64,000 bases of DNA. It comes from an uncultured Flavobacteriales bacterium. Lineage in GTDB: Bacteria; Bacteroidota; Bacteroidia; Flavobacteriales_G; Salibacteraceae. Of the stretch, positions 37,957 through 45,096 are shown in pieces. The stretch spans positions 124,001 to 188,000 of the forward strand of contig CAJQLE010000001.1 of NCBI GenBank assembly GCA_905479105.1. Reading direction: 5' to 3'. Positions within the stretch are counted from its first letter, which is position 1. Each line of letters begins with the position of its first letter. Under the pieces are notes generated by a model. It was not told where the DNA came from. It did not search any database and worked only from the letters and a program-made list of their open reading frames with translations. The position numbers were made by a program, and so were the translations under genes.

Positions 37957-39506
37957 CGCTTTACAGAAGCCATTTCTGCACATTTCTCGCCATCAATCGC
38001 AGCTGAAATAATACCACCGGCATAACCAGCGCCTTCACCACACGGGTACAAACCTTTGATTTGGACATGCTCTAATGTGTCGCGGTCTCGCGGAATTCTT
38101 ACTGGTGAAGAAGTGCGCGATTCTGGAGCATGAACCACAGCTTCGTTGGTCAAATAGCCTTTCATCGAAGCATCAAACTCCTTGAACCCTTGCTGCAAAG
38201 CCCGATAGATAAATTCAGGCAAGACTTGTTTCATTTCAACGGAAGTAGTTCCCGGAACATAAGAACTTTCAGGAATCACATCCGATTTTTTTCCTTCAGT
38301 AAAATCTACCAATCGTTGAGCTGGAACACGTTGCGTCCCGCCAGCCAATTGCCAAGCACGTTGCTCAATTTGTTTCTGAAACTCCACTCCTGCAAGCGGT
38401 CCAAATGATTTATATGCTTTAAAATCTTCGGGTTTTAATTCTACTACAATGCCCGAATTTGCCGTTGATTGATCGCGTTTGCTTGGCGACCAACCGTTGG
38501 TTACAACTTCACCTGGCGCAGTTGCACATGGCGCGATGATTCCGCCCGGACACATGCAAAAAGAATAAACTCCCCTGCCTGAAACCTGCTTCACAACACT
38601 GTATGGCGAAGGCGGCAAATATGGTCCGCGGACTTCGCACTTGTATTGTAAGGAGTCTATCAATGCTTGTGGATGTTCGACACGCACACCTATGGCAAAT
38701 GGTTTTCCTTCAATAAGAATATCATTTTGATGCAGCAATTCAAACACATCACGCGCACTATGCCCAGTAGCCAAAATCACTTTATCGGCATTCAAAGTTT
38801 CTCCGTCAGAAAGCACGACTCCTTTAATGGCCGAGCTATCGATCACTACATCAGTCATGCGGGTATTGAACCGAATTTCTCCACCATTAGCCAAAATACA
38901 TTCGCGAATAGCCGTGATTATTCCCGGCAACTTGTTGGTTCCAATATGCGGATGAGCCTCCACTAAAATATCGCGGCTCGCTCCAAATGCCCCCAATAAC
39001 TGTAGAATACGATTTACGTCTCCTCGTTTTTTAGATCGTGTGTAAAGCTTACCATCACTGTATGTTCCTGCTCCACCTTCTCCAAAGCAATAATTAGAAT
39101 CTTCATTTACGATGTGATCTTGATTGATGGCTTTGAGATCTCGCCTTCTAGCTTTCACATCCTTTCCGCGTTCTATAATGATAGGTTTCTTACCCAATTC
39201 TATGCAGCGCAATGCAGCGAACATTCCCGCAGGACCCGCTCCAATGATTATCACTGGTTCTTCATTGCTCACATTCTTATAATCTGGAAGCTGGATATCT
39301 TCTTCGATAAAATCTTCACCGATATACACTTGAACTTTGAGATTGATCTTCACATGCCGTTGACGCGCATCAACGGATCGTTTGAGAACATGAACCGCAT
39401 TAATCTCATCCAATCCAATCTCCATTTGAGTGGCAATTTCTTCCTTAATAAGCTCATCTGACGAGGCTGTTTGAGGATCTGTTTGAAAGGTGAGTTCGCT
39501 TTGCAT
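37953..39506 (-). CDS. NAD(P)/FAD-dependent oxidoreductase (COG2509 type)
   Basis: A 517-residue flavoprotein. Residues 1-80 form a DUF-like N-terminal domain. The FAD-binding motif is VIIIGAGPAGMFAALRC, followed by the ERGKDVKARRRD segment and CFGEGGAGTYSDGKLYTR, diagnostic for the COG2509 dehydrogenase group. ATGHSARDVFELL and the C-terminal GLYPCGEGAGYAGGIISAAIDG complete it. The substrate is unknown. The stop overlaps that of the convergent TspO-like gene. Confidence 0.9.
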   Translation of the reverse strand: MQSELTFQTDPQTASSDELIKEEIATQMEIGLDEINAVHVLKRSVDARQRHVKINLKVQVYIGEDFIEEDIQLPDYKNVSNEEPVIIIGAGPAGMFAALRCIELGKKPIIIERGKDVKARRRDLKAINQDHIVNEDSNYCFGEGGAGTYSDGKLYTRSKKRGDVNRILQLLGAFGASRDILVEAHPHIGTNKLPGIITAIRECILANGGEIRFNTRMTDVVIDSSAIKGVVLSDGETLNADKVILATGHSARDVFELLHQNDILIEGKPFAIGVRVEHPQALIDSLQYKCEVRGPYLPPSPYSVVKQVSGRGVYSFCMCPGGIIAPCATAPGEVVTNGWSPSKRDQSTANSGIVVELKPEDFKAYKSFGPLAGVEFQKQIEQRAWQLAGGTQRVPAQRLVDFTEGKKSDVIPESSYVPGTTSVEMKQVLPEFIYRALQQGFKEFDASMKGYLTNEAVVHAPESRTSSPVRIPRDRDTLEHVQIKGLYPCGEGAGYAGGIISAAIDGEKCAEMASVKR

Positions 39507-39627
39507 GCTGCAAAGAACTGCAAATCGAAGTTGTATTGGTAGCTCTTGTTTGATAAAACTTGCAGAGCATTTTATTGACGACCTTTGCAGAAGAATAACA
39601 TTCGTTCATTCTGCAAGCAAAAGCATC

Positions 39628-40956
39628 ATGTCAGTACATATAAAAAACCGCGAAGCCATACTTTCTAAACTAGGAATTGAAAAACTCAATCCTATGCAAG
39701 TAGAAGCTACAGAAGCGATTCATTCGAATCCAGAAATCGTATTACTTTCTCCGACCGGAACAGGTAAAACTCTGGCATTTCTCTTACCAATTATTGCGGA
39801 ATTGGATCCGGAATGCGAAGAAGTTCAAGTGCTCATCATTGTTCCATCCAGAGAGCTGGCAATTCAGATTGAGCAAGTGATTAGAGAAATGGGCACTGGT
39901 TTTAAAACCAATGCAGTGTATGGCGGAAGAGCAGCTTCAAAAGACAGAATGGAGTTGAAGCATCGACCAGCTATTTTGGTGGGAACTCCAGGACGAATTG
40001 CAGATCATCTTAGAAGAAAAAGTATTGGAACGACCTTCATAAAAACACTGGTACTAGACGAGTTCGATAAATCACTCGAAATTGGGTTTGAAGGTGAAAT
40101 GAGCGAAATCTGTGCATTGCTTCCTGAAGTAAAAAAACGCTTGCTTACTTCGGCTACACCAAAAGTCCTTATCCCCTCTTTTGTTGGCCTCAAGGATCCG
40201 AAATATGTCAACTATTTAGAAGATGGCGTTCCGATGCTTGACATCAAAATCTTGCTTTCGCCAGATAGGGACAAGCTAGATACGCTAGTGGCAGTGCTCG
40301 AACAATTAGGCGATCAGCCGGGGATCATCTTTTGCAATTTCAAAGAGTCAATCAATCGTGTGAGTGAATACTTAGACAGACACAATATTGCCAATGGCAT
40401 TTTTTATGGTGGCATGGAGCAAAAAGATCGAGAGCGCGCTTTGATCAAATTCAGAAATGGAAGCTACAATATCATCATCGCTACAGACCTTGCTGCGCGT
40501 GGATTGGACATTCCCGAATTGAAGTATATTATCCATTATCACTTGCCGCTGAAAAAGCAAGAGTTTACGCATCGCAACGGTCGAACAGCCCGCATGAATA
40601 GCGAAGGATCTGCATATATTTTACAATACGAAAAAGAACGTTTACCGGATTTTATCCGAGCTATTAATCCACCTATTGAAGACCTAGAAGACCTGCCTTC
40701 AGTAAAAAAGAAAGAAGCCATTACTTGGGAGACCATTTTTGTGTCTGGTGGACGCAAAGACAAAATTTCTAAAGGCGATATCGCTGGATTATTCATCAAG
40801 CAAGGTGGCCTCGGAAATGATCAAGTTGGTGTGATTGAAATCAAACAAGACTGCTCTTTTGTGGCGGTAGACGCATCAAAAGTTGATCAACTTATCCAGA
40901 AATTGGATAATTCACGATTGAAGAAGAAAAAGGTTCGAGTTACGAGGATTGATTAG
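39628..40956 (+). CDS. DbpA-like DEAD-box RNA helicase
   Basis: A 442-residue RNA helicase. The Q motif is NPMQVEA, motif I SPTGTGKT is at 41-48, motif Ia VPSRELA, motif Ib GTPGR, motif II is DEFD at 144-147 instead of DEAD, SAT lies in LTSATP, and motif VI is HRNGRTAR. The last 75 residues look like the DbpA-type RNA-binding domain (FVSGGRKDKISKGDIAGLF, VGVIEIKQDCSFVAVDA), so ribosome assembly on 23S rRNA is likely. The frame extends to 39490, but ATG 39628 is the natural start for the helicase fold. Confidence 0.9.
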   Translation: MSVHIKNREAILSKLGIEKLNPMQVEATEAIHSNPEIVLLSPTGTGKTLAFLLPIIAELDPECEEVQVLIIVPSRELAIQIEQVIREMGTGFKTNAVYGGRAASKDRMELKHRPAILVGTPGRIADHLRRKSIGTTFIKTLVLDEFDKSLEIGFEGEMSEICALLPEVKKRLLTSATPKVLIPSFVGLKDPKYVNYLEDGVPMLDIKILLSPDRDKLDTLVAVLEQLGDQPGIIFCNFKESINRVSEYLDRHNIANGIFYGGMEQKDRERALIKFRNGSYNIIIATDLAARGLDIPELKYIIHYHLPLKKQEFTHRNGRTARMNSEGSAYILQYEKERLPDFIRAINPPIEDLEDLPSVKKKEAITWETIFVSGGRKDKISKGDIAGLFIKQGGLGNDQVGVIEIKQDCSFVAVDASKVDQLIQKLDNSRLKKKKVRVTRID

Positions 40957-41343
40957 ATTCAGAGCTAGTTGAAGAGTTGAGGAGAGAAGGGTTATAGAGT
41001 GACTTGTAATTCATGATTTATAATTGATTATTAGGGAACCTATTAATCAATAACTGGGAACCATTAACCTTCTTAAGCCGCTTGTCTTCGAGACTCGCCT
41101 CCTTCGTCAGCGACCTCAGACTGACGCTAGCACTCTGCGTGACTATGAACCCTGAACCTCCTTAGCTGTCAGTTCGAGTGTTTCTGAGGAACGAAGAAAA
41201 GTATCGAGAACTAAGACAGCGACCATGACCATGAATTGTCTAGTCGCTTCTCGATACAATCCCGCTATTCGCGGAATCACTCGAAGTGACAGACAATGTA
41301 TCAACCCCACCACCAATTCAGAGTTCAGAAAGGCCTTCAATCA
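40957..41343. repeat. Non-coding repeat block with long inverted repeats
   Basis: No gene is seen here. It holds copy 3 of the intergenic repeat (41116-41132 and 41233-41257, both inverted relative to 27466-27510). It also holds a composite palindrome: outer arms TGTCAGTTCGAGTG (41167-41180) and CACTCGAAGTGACA (41278-41291), inner arms GTATCGAGAA (41201-41210) and TTCTCGATAC (41248-41257). Transcribed, it would fold into a long hairpin between two convergent genes. I recognise this kind of sequence as a common intergenic repeat of Flavobacteriia. Confidence 0.75.
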
Positions 41344-42096
41344 TTAATTCTTTACAATCATGGCACTTCCTTGCCAATCCGATAATTCAATGAGGGATTC
41401 GGGAATGGTCACCATAAATTCATCAATTGCCTTTGGGATGCCTTCCCAATTATGGTTGTAGTCATGAACAATGATTACACCTCCACTATTTAATCGCGGA
41501 TAGAAAAATTCCAAGGCCGCAATCGTTGGAGCATATAAATCTGCGTCAATATGTACCAAAGCAAATTTTTCAGATTCGAGGCCTACTGATGTCTCAGGAA
41601 AAAAACCTGGTTTGAATCTGAGATTATCATTTCCTTTCATATAGTGCTGAACTTTTTCAACACTCGTGTCCGCAAACATGTCCGTTGTAAATCTATCGTC
41701 CTTCTGTTTTTCAAGAACCAAGTCCTTCTGACTGAAGCCTTCAAATGTGTCAAAAAGGTAAAAGATTCGGTTAGGATCCATATGATGAATTGCCCGTGCT
41801 GTTTCTCCTTTGTGCACACCCAATTCTGCAAAAGCGCCAGCGACTTTGTTCTTCTGCAGCTGCTCTACCTGAAACCATAAATTGTAAAACCGCACCCGAT
41901 CTCTGTAAGATCGCTCTATTCGTATTAAGTCCTTTGAGACTAACTTTTCTTTCACCGCTTTTTCCCAAGCATGCGGCTTGCTGATTTTATACGACCAAAA
42001 CGTCTCTAAATACTTGAATCCAAAAAACACCAAAACGAAAACGAATAGGATGTTTACAGACTGCCAAAGGGAAATATGTGCGAGGATGAAATTCAT
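41344..42096 (-). CDS. TylF/MycF-family methyltransferase, membrane-anchored
   Basis: A 250-residue protein with one N-terminal helix (about 12-30) and a TylF-like SAM methyltransferase domain. It has the SAM motif AELGVHKGETAR, then YLFDTFEGF and the metal-binding HIDADLYAPT and VHDYNHNWEGI. TylF and MycF O-methylate macrolide sugars using SAM and Mg; the substrate here is unknown and may be a surface glycan or lipid because the protein is membrane-anchored. A near -7 box TACATTG lies at 42117-42111. Confidence 0.88.
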   Translation of the reverse strand: MNFILAHISLWQSVNILFVFVLVFFGFKYLETFWSYKISKPHAWEKAVKEKLVSKDLIRIERSYRDRVRFYNLWFQVEQLQKNKVAGAFAELGVHKGETARAIHHMDPNRIFYLFDTFEGFSQKDLVLEKQKDDRFTTDMFADTSVEKVQHYMKGNDNLRFKPGFFPETSVGLESEKFALVHIDADLYAPTIAALEFFYPRLNSGGVIIVHDYNHNWEGIPKAIDEFMVTIPESLIELSDWQGSAMIVKN

Positions 42097-42144
42097 TTCT
42101 TTAAGCGAGGCAATGTAAAAAATTAAAGAATCTTAAAGCCAAAA

Positions 42145-42173
42145 AAGGGCACCTCCAGCGAAGAAGCGCCCTT
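42145..42173 (-). terminator. Second hairpin downstream of the PadR operon
   Basis: On the minus strand AAGGGC, a 17-base loop, GCCCTT and then TTTT form a terminator-like structure, 60 bases beyond the stronger terminator at 42230-42255. Confidence 0.45.
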
Positions 42174-42203
42174 AACCTAACTAAACAGAGAACGATACGG
42201 TTT

Positions 42204-42219
42204 GCTCTTGCCAAAGAGC
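42204..42219. other. GCTCTT-GCCA-AAGAGC hairpin
   Basis: A perfect 6-base stem with loop GCCA lies beside the terminator of the PadR operon. Its centre CTTGCCAAAG is identical to that of the hairpin at 54684-54699. Confidence 0.4.
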
Positions 42220-42229
42220 GAGTGTTTTG

Positions 42230-42255
42230 AAAAGCCCTCCATAAGGAGGGCTTTT
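42230..42255 (-). terminator. Strong terminator of the PadR-GldLM-like operon
   Basis: A perfect 11-base stem, AAAAGCCCTCC (42230-42240) and GGAGGGCTTTT (42245-42255), with a 4-base loop. It lies six bases beyond the stop of the gene at 42262 and ends in T bases on the minus strand. Confidence 0.85.
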
Positions 42256-42261
42256 ACGAAC

Positions 42262-43554
42262 CTATAAGGACTGAGCCTCAGAGGCGCCTTGGTCTCCGCT
42301 TGGCGATTCGGAGACCGCGGACTGACTTAGAAGGTATAGCAATGCTTGTGTTTCAGCATTGCGAATGTCGAGCTGCATTTTAGAAAGTTGAGAGAGTACT
42401 CCACTCAATGGAATATGACGGAAATGATACGTCTCCCAGTCTGTTTCATGTCCACTCATTTCATAAGTTTTACTAAAATCAAATGGTAAAATAGCCGCCA
42501 TTTCACTGCGAATCTCAGGCTTATAAACTTGCAATATTTCTGTTTGAAAAGATTCCAATGAAGTGATGAGGGCATTTGCGCTAAACTCTCCTTCTCCACC
42601 AAATAAAATATGTGTTGGAATGTCGAAATTGTCTTGTCCGTTCAGCAAGTACACTTTTGCATTCTTTGCATCTTCTCTAGAAATTCCCTCCGTTTCAGAG
42701 ATTAGTTCTAATCGAAATGACTCTAAAGTTGTGGAGGATTTATTGACTGTAGCTTTCAATGCAACAGCATTCTGGTTGCCTTCCAATTTAGAATAAAGTG
42801 CTTCATTATTTGCTGCTTTGTCCACTGAATCTTCAAGATCAGCGCCCACCAACAATATTCCTCTATTGAAGTTGGTGCTTCGGTTTACGCTCATCAAACC
42901 AAACACTAGAATAAAGCATGTCATTGCGACCAAACCAGTGGATAGCGTAATGGACTTATTTGCGGATGATTTGTACTTCTTAAAGTAAAAAAGAGGAACA
43001 TAAAGTGCAGCGAGAATTGCCATTCCAGACAGCAAGGTAACTGCCGCACCGGGCCAGTGCATAATCTTAAACAAGACCCCAATTGTGGTCAGCGTTAAAC
43101 CCACAAAACCTGAGATGTGCATCATCGATTCATCACGCGGAGATTCCTTCAGTTTGTGCCAAAGCAACATGGGTAAGTACACGAGCGCAAGCAAACCCGC
43201 ACCCAATATGATTAAGACACCAGCGCCATACCAGTGCATCAGTTTAAAAATCGTCCCCGCCAAGAGAAGAAAAGTCGAAGTCAGTCCGAAAGAAAATGCT
43301 ACTTTTTTCATGTTTTCATTCATTTCGGTTAATAATTCAAAAGTTTGTTGTTGGACCTGCTTTAAGCCCCCAGGTCCGAAGAGCTTTATTGTTTGTTCAA
43401 AGGCAGCTTCAAAAGATTTGCCCTCGTCCATTTGATTTTCTATTGAAGTGCATACGTGATCTAAAAGATCATCATGCAATTCATTCTGTGCTATTCCGTG
43501 CTGCTTGATGTATGCACTGATCAAAGCAACTTGTTGTTCGTTCAATTCAGACAT
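42262..43554 (-). CDS. HAAS-like head, two GldL-like membrane hairpins and GldM-like domain in one protein
   Basis: A 430-residue protein I cannot match to a named family as a whole. Residues 1-75 resemble the HAAS domain of PadR-linked proteins (ELHDDLLDHVCTSIENQM, FEAAFEQTIKLFG). Two membrane hairpins follow (about 84-132 and 145-192), each with the GldL-like motif: IFKLMHWYGAG and LFKIMHWPGAA. A fifth helix (about 201-223) leads to a periplasmic part like the GldM D1 domain: LMSVNRSTNFNRG resembles the end of the GldM helix, and residues 376-408 contain YHFRHIPL then LSKMQLDIRNAET, like the GldM segment YHFKGFP...LSAWQNDVKKTET. The second helix of each hairpin lacks the glutamate needed by GldL. 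It overlaps padR by eight bases. A sensor or structural role, not a proton motor, is my inference. Confidence 0.78.
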   Translation of the reverse strand: MSELNEQQVALISAYIKQHGIAQNELHDDLLDHVCTSIENQMDEGKSFEAAFEQTIKLFGPGGLKQVQQQTFELLTEMNENMKKVAFSFGLTSTFLLLAGTIFKLMHWYGAGVLIILGAGLLALVYLPMLLWHKLKESPRDESMMHISGFVGLTLTTIGVLFKIMHWPGAAVTLLSGMAILAALYVPLFYFKKYKSSANKSITLSTGLVAMTCFILVFGLMSVNRSTNFNRGILLVGADLEDSVDKAANNEALYSKLEGNQNAVALKATVNKSSTTLESFRLELISETEGISREDAKNAKVYLLNGQDNFDIPTHILFGGEGEFSANALITSLESFQTEILQVYKPEIRSEMAAILPFDFSKTYEMSGHETDWETYHFRHIPLSGVLSQLSKMQLDIRNAETQALLYLLSQSAVSESPSGDQGASEAQSL

Positions 43555-43897
43555 TGTAGCTAGGTTTTAGTGAGAAGTTATTCAACAGACGATTCATCGT
43601 TTGAGAGAACTCGTGAAATTCTGCTGCTAATGATGTCGCTTGATCGTTTCCAGTCTCTGTTAATCTATAGTATTTCCGTACTCGCTTTCCGATGTTTTCT
43701 TTCTCGGTTTCGAGCAGGCCTTCCGCTTCCAATCGATGCAATAGTGGATACAAAGCGCCTTCGGTTAATTGAATTTTTCCATCGGTTTCTTCCTTCACGT
43801 GTTGCGTGATTTCATAACCATACATCCGGCCTTTTTTAGCTAACAAGCTCAAAACAATTGTTTTAAGCGTTCCTTTAATGAGTTCGTTTGAATACAT
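43547..43897 (-). CDS. PadR-family transcriptional regulator
   Basis: A 116-residue winged-helix regulator. LIKGTLKTIVLSLLAKKGRMYGYEITQHV is the typical PadR N terminus, and LTEGALYPLLHRLEAEGLL is the recognition helix region. The wing is KRVRKYYRLTETG. The open frame reaches 43957, but ATG 43897 is chosen because a consensus promoter covers the upstream part. It is a member of the short, single-domain PadR-s2 type that often controls the adjacent membrane gene. Palindromes inside and above its promoter suggest autoregulation. Confidence 0.92.
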   Translation of the reverse strand: MYSNELIKGTLKTIVLSLLAKKGRMYGYEITQHVKEETDGKIQLTEGALYPLLHRLEAEGLLETEKENIGKRVRKYYRLTETGNDQATSLAAEFHEFSQTMNRLLNNFSLKPSYNV

Positions 43898-43901
43898 AAG
43901 G

Positions 43902-43960
43902 CAAATATACATTAGATTCTTATGCATCCAAACATTATACCTAATTTTCTTATGCATAAG
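43902..43960 (-). promoter_or_regulatory. padR operon promoter with two ATGCATAAG operator-like repeats
   Basis: The minus strand has TTTG (43932 to 43929), a 19-base spacer and TATATTTG (43909 to 43902), a near-ideal promoter; the ATG follows after four bases. ATGCATAAG occurs at 43957-43949, inside the perfect palindrome CTTATGCATAAG (43949-43960), and again at 43927-43919, inside the spacer. The repeats are exactly 30 bases apart, about three helical turns, so a dimer pair could bind on one face. The operator role is inferred. Confidence 0.7.
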
Positions 43961-44017
43961 GATCTAAAGTGTTGATAATCTTACGAATAAATTTTCACCT
44001 CTTCTAGGAGCAACACA

Positions 44018-44046
44018 TTGAAGGATTATGCCAAGCGCTATATTTG
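44018..44046 (+). promoter_or_regulatory. Promoter of the lipoprotein at 44065
   Basis: TTG (44018-44020), an 18-base spacer and TATATTTG (44039-44046), matching the Bacteroidota consensus. It overlaps the upstream possible starts at 44044 and 44047, so the gene must start at ATG 44065. Confidence 0.7.
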
Positions 44047-44064
44047 ATGTCTAAAGCATATTGT

Positions 44065-44592
44065 ATGAAGTATTTCACAAAGGCCTTTTTCCTATTACTT
44101 ATCACTTCTTCCGCACTTACCTCATGTGTTAAGTATCAAATTAACAATCGGTGCTGTGAAGATGAATACGAGATCATCAATACAAATTATGTGTTGCCTG
44201 ATTCCTTTGCGTTGTATATTCCACAAGCTTTCACTCCTAATGGAGATGGCGTGAATGATATTTTTCTGCCTGTTGGAAACAGGTTTGAAGTTGAAGACTT
44301 AGTCATAAAGAAAGGACGTAAAACTGTATATAAATCTTCTGAGCGCATTGAAGCCTATTGGGACGGTGGTGACGAAAAAGACGGGCGCTATTCTTATGAA
44401 TTGACAATTCGCCTTTCAAATAATGATAAGTTGGACATTGAAGGCAACGTTTGCTTGATGACCATTGGCGCAATTGGTAGCAACCTGCACGATACGGAAA
44501 GAGAAAAAATATGCGAATGTGTGATGGGCGATATGATCAACGCTAGAGACGGTGTTGTAAAAGCGACCGTTGAATGTCCGTCAAATCAATAA
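44065..44592 (+). CDS. Small lipoprotein with an isolated T9SS type B/gliding-like segment
   Basis: A 175-residue predicted lipoprotein with lipobox LTSC and Cys21. Residues 51-65 read YIPQAFTPNGDGVND, the hallmark opening of the gliding-motility-associated (T9SS type B) C-terminal domain, followed by a domain of about 100 residues. In large proteins this domain is the export signal at the C terminus; here it is nearly the whole protein and follows a lipoprotein signal. The C-terminal 60 residues add cysteines (KICECVMGD, ECPSNQ). No other domain is seen. Confidence 0.78.
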   Translation: MKYFTKAFFLLLITSSALTSCVKYQINNRCCEDEYEIINTNYVLPDSFALYIPQAFTPNGDGVNDIFLPVGNRFEVEDLVIKKGRKTVYKSSERIEAYWDGGDEKDGRYSYELTIRLSNNDKLDIEGNVCLMTIGAIGSNLHDTEREKICECVMGDMINARDGVVKATVECPSNQ

Positions 44593-44595
44593 AAT

Positions 44596-45030
44596 ATGCC
44601 TGCCGATTTATTAGCACTATTTCTTCGTGACTTAGATCGACTTCAACTTGAAGTATTAGCCTTTGAATCCGAAGATGACTTATGGAATAAAAAGAAAGGC
44701 ATCAGCAATACCGCAGGAAATTTAGCACTACATATTACGGGAAATCTTCAGCATTTTATAGGGCATGAGCTTGGCAAAATCAACTATCAACGAAATCGGG
44801 AAGCTGAATTCAACAGCAGAGTTGCTAGATCAATATTACTTTCTGAAATTGAAAACGCAAAATCCTCAGTATCATCAACGCTCAAAAAGTTGAGCACAGA
44901 AGATTTAAAGGCAAATTTTCCTATTGAAGTATTTGGTCACCCAATGACCACTGGTCAATTCCTTCTCCATCTTTCTGGTCATCTTAACTATCATCTTGGG
45001 CAAATCAATTATTACCGCAGATTGAATTGA
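44596..45030 (+). CDS. DinB-like four-helix protein (DUF1572 type)
   Basis: A 144-residue helical protein of the DinB/YfiT superfamily. The likely metal-binding histidines occur in LALHITGNLQHFIGHEL (about 46-62) and in HLSGHLNYHLGQINYYRR near the C terminus. Such proteins bind a divalent metal; some act as thiol transferases, others are unassigned. It starts three bases after the lipoprotein gene. Confidence 0.88.
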   Translation: MPADLLALFLRDLDRLQLEVLAFESEDDLWNKKKGISNTAGNLALHITGNLQHFIGHELGKINYQRNREAEFNSRVARSILLSEIENAKSSVSSTLKKLSTEDLKANFPIEVFGHPMTTGQFLLHLSGHLNYHLGQINYYRRLN

Positions 45031-45065
45031 TTCCATTTTTGAACTTTTAGCCCACTTGAGCATTC

Positions 45066-45073
45066 TATATTTG
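45066..45073 (+). promoter_or_regulatory. -7 box of hemL
   Basis: TATATTTG is a perfect TAnnTTTG, 23 bases upstream of the hemL ATG. A TTTG at 45038-45041 is 24 bases further up, slightly too far for an ideal -33 box. Confidence 0.5.
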
Positions 45074-45096
45074 AAGCCTAATTTGAAAGCTCTACA

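Noticed and set aside
41143-41340. Minus-strand frame of 65 codons between the helicase and TylF-like genes
   Set aside because: It runs entirely through the inverted-repeat block, whose similarity to other intergenic copies is at DNA level; no signal, domain or promoter supports it.
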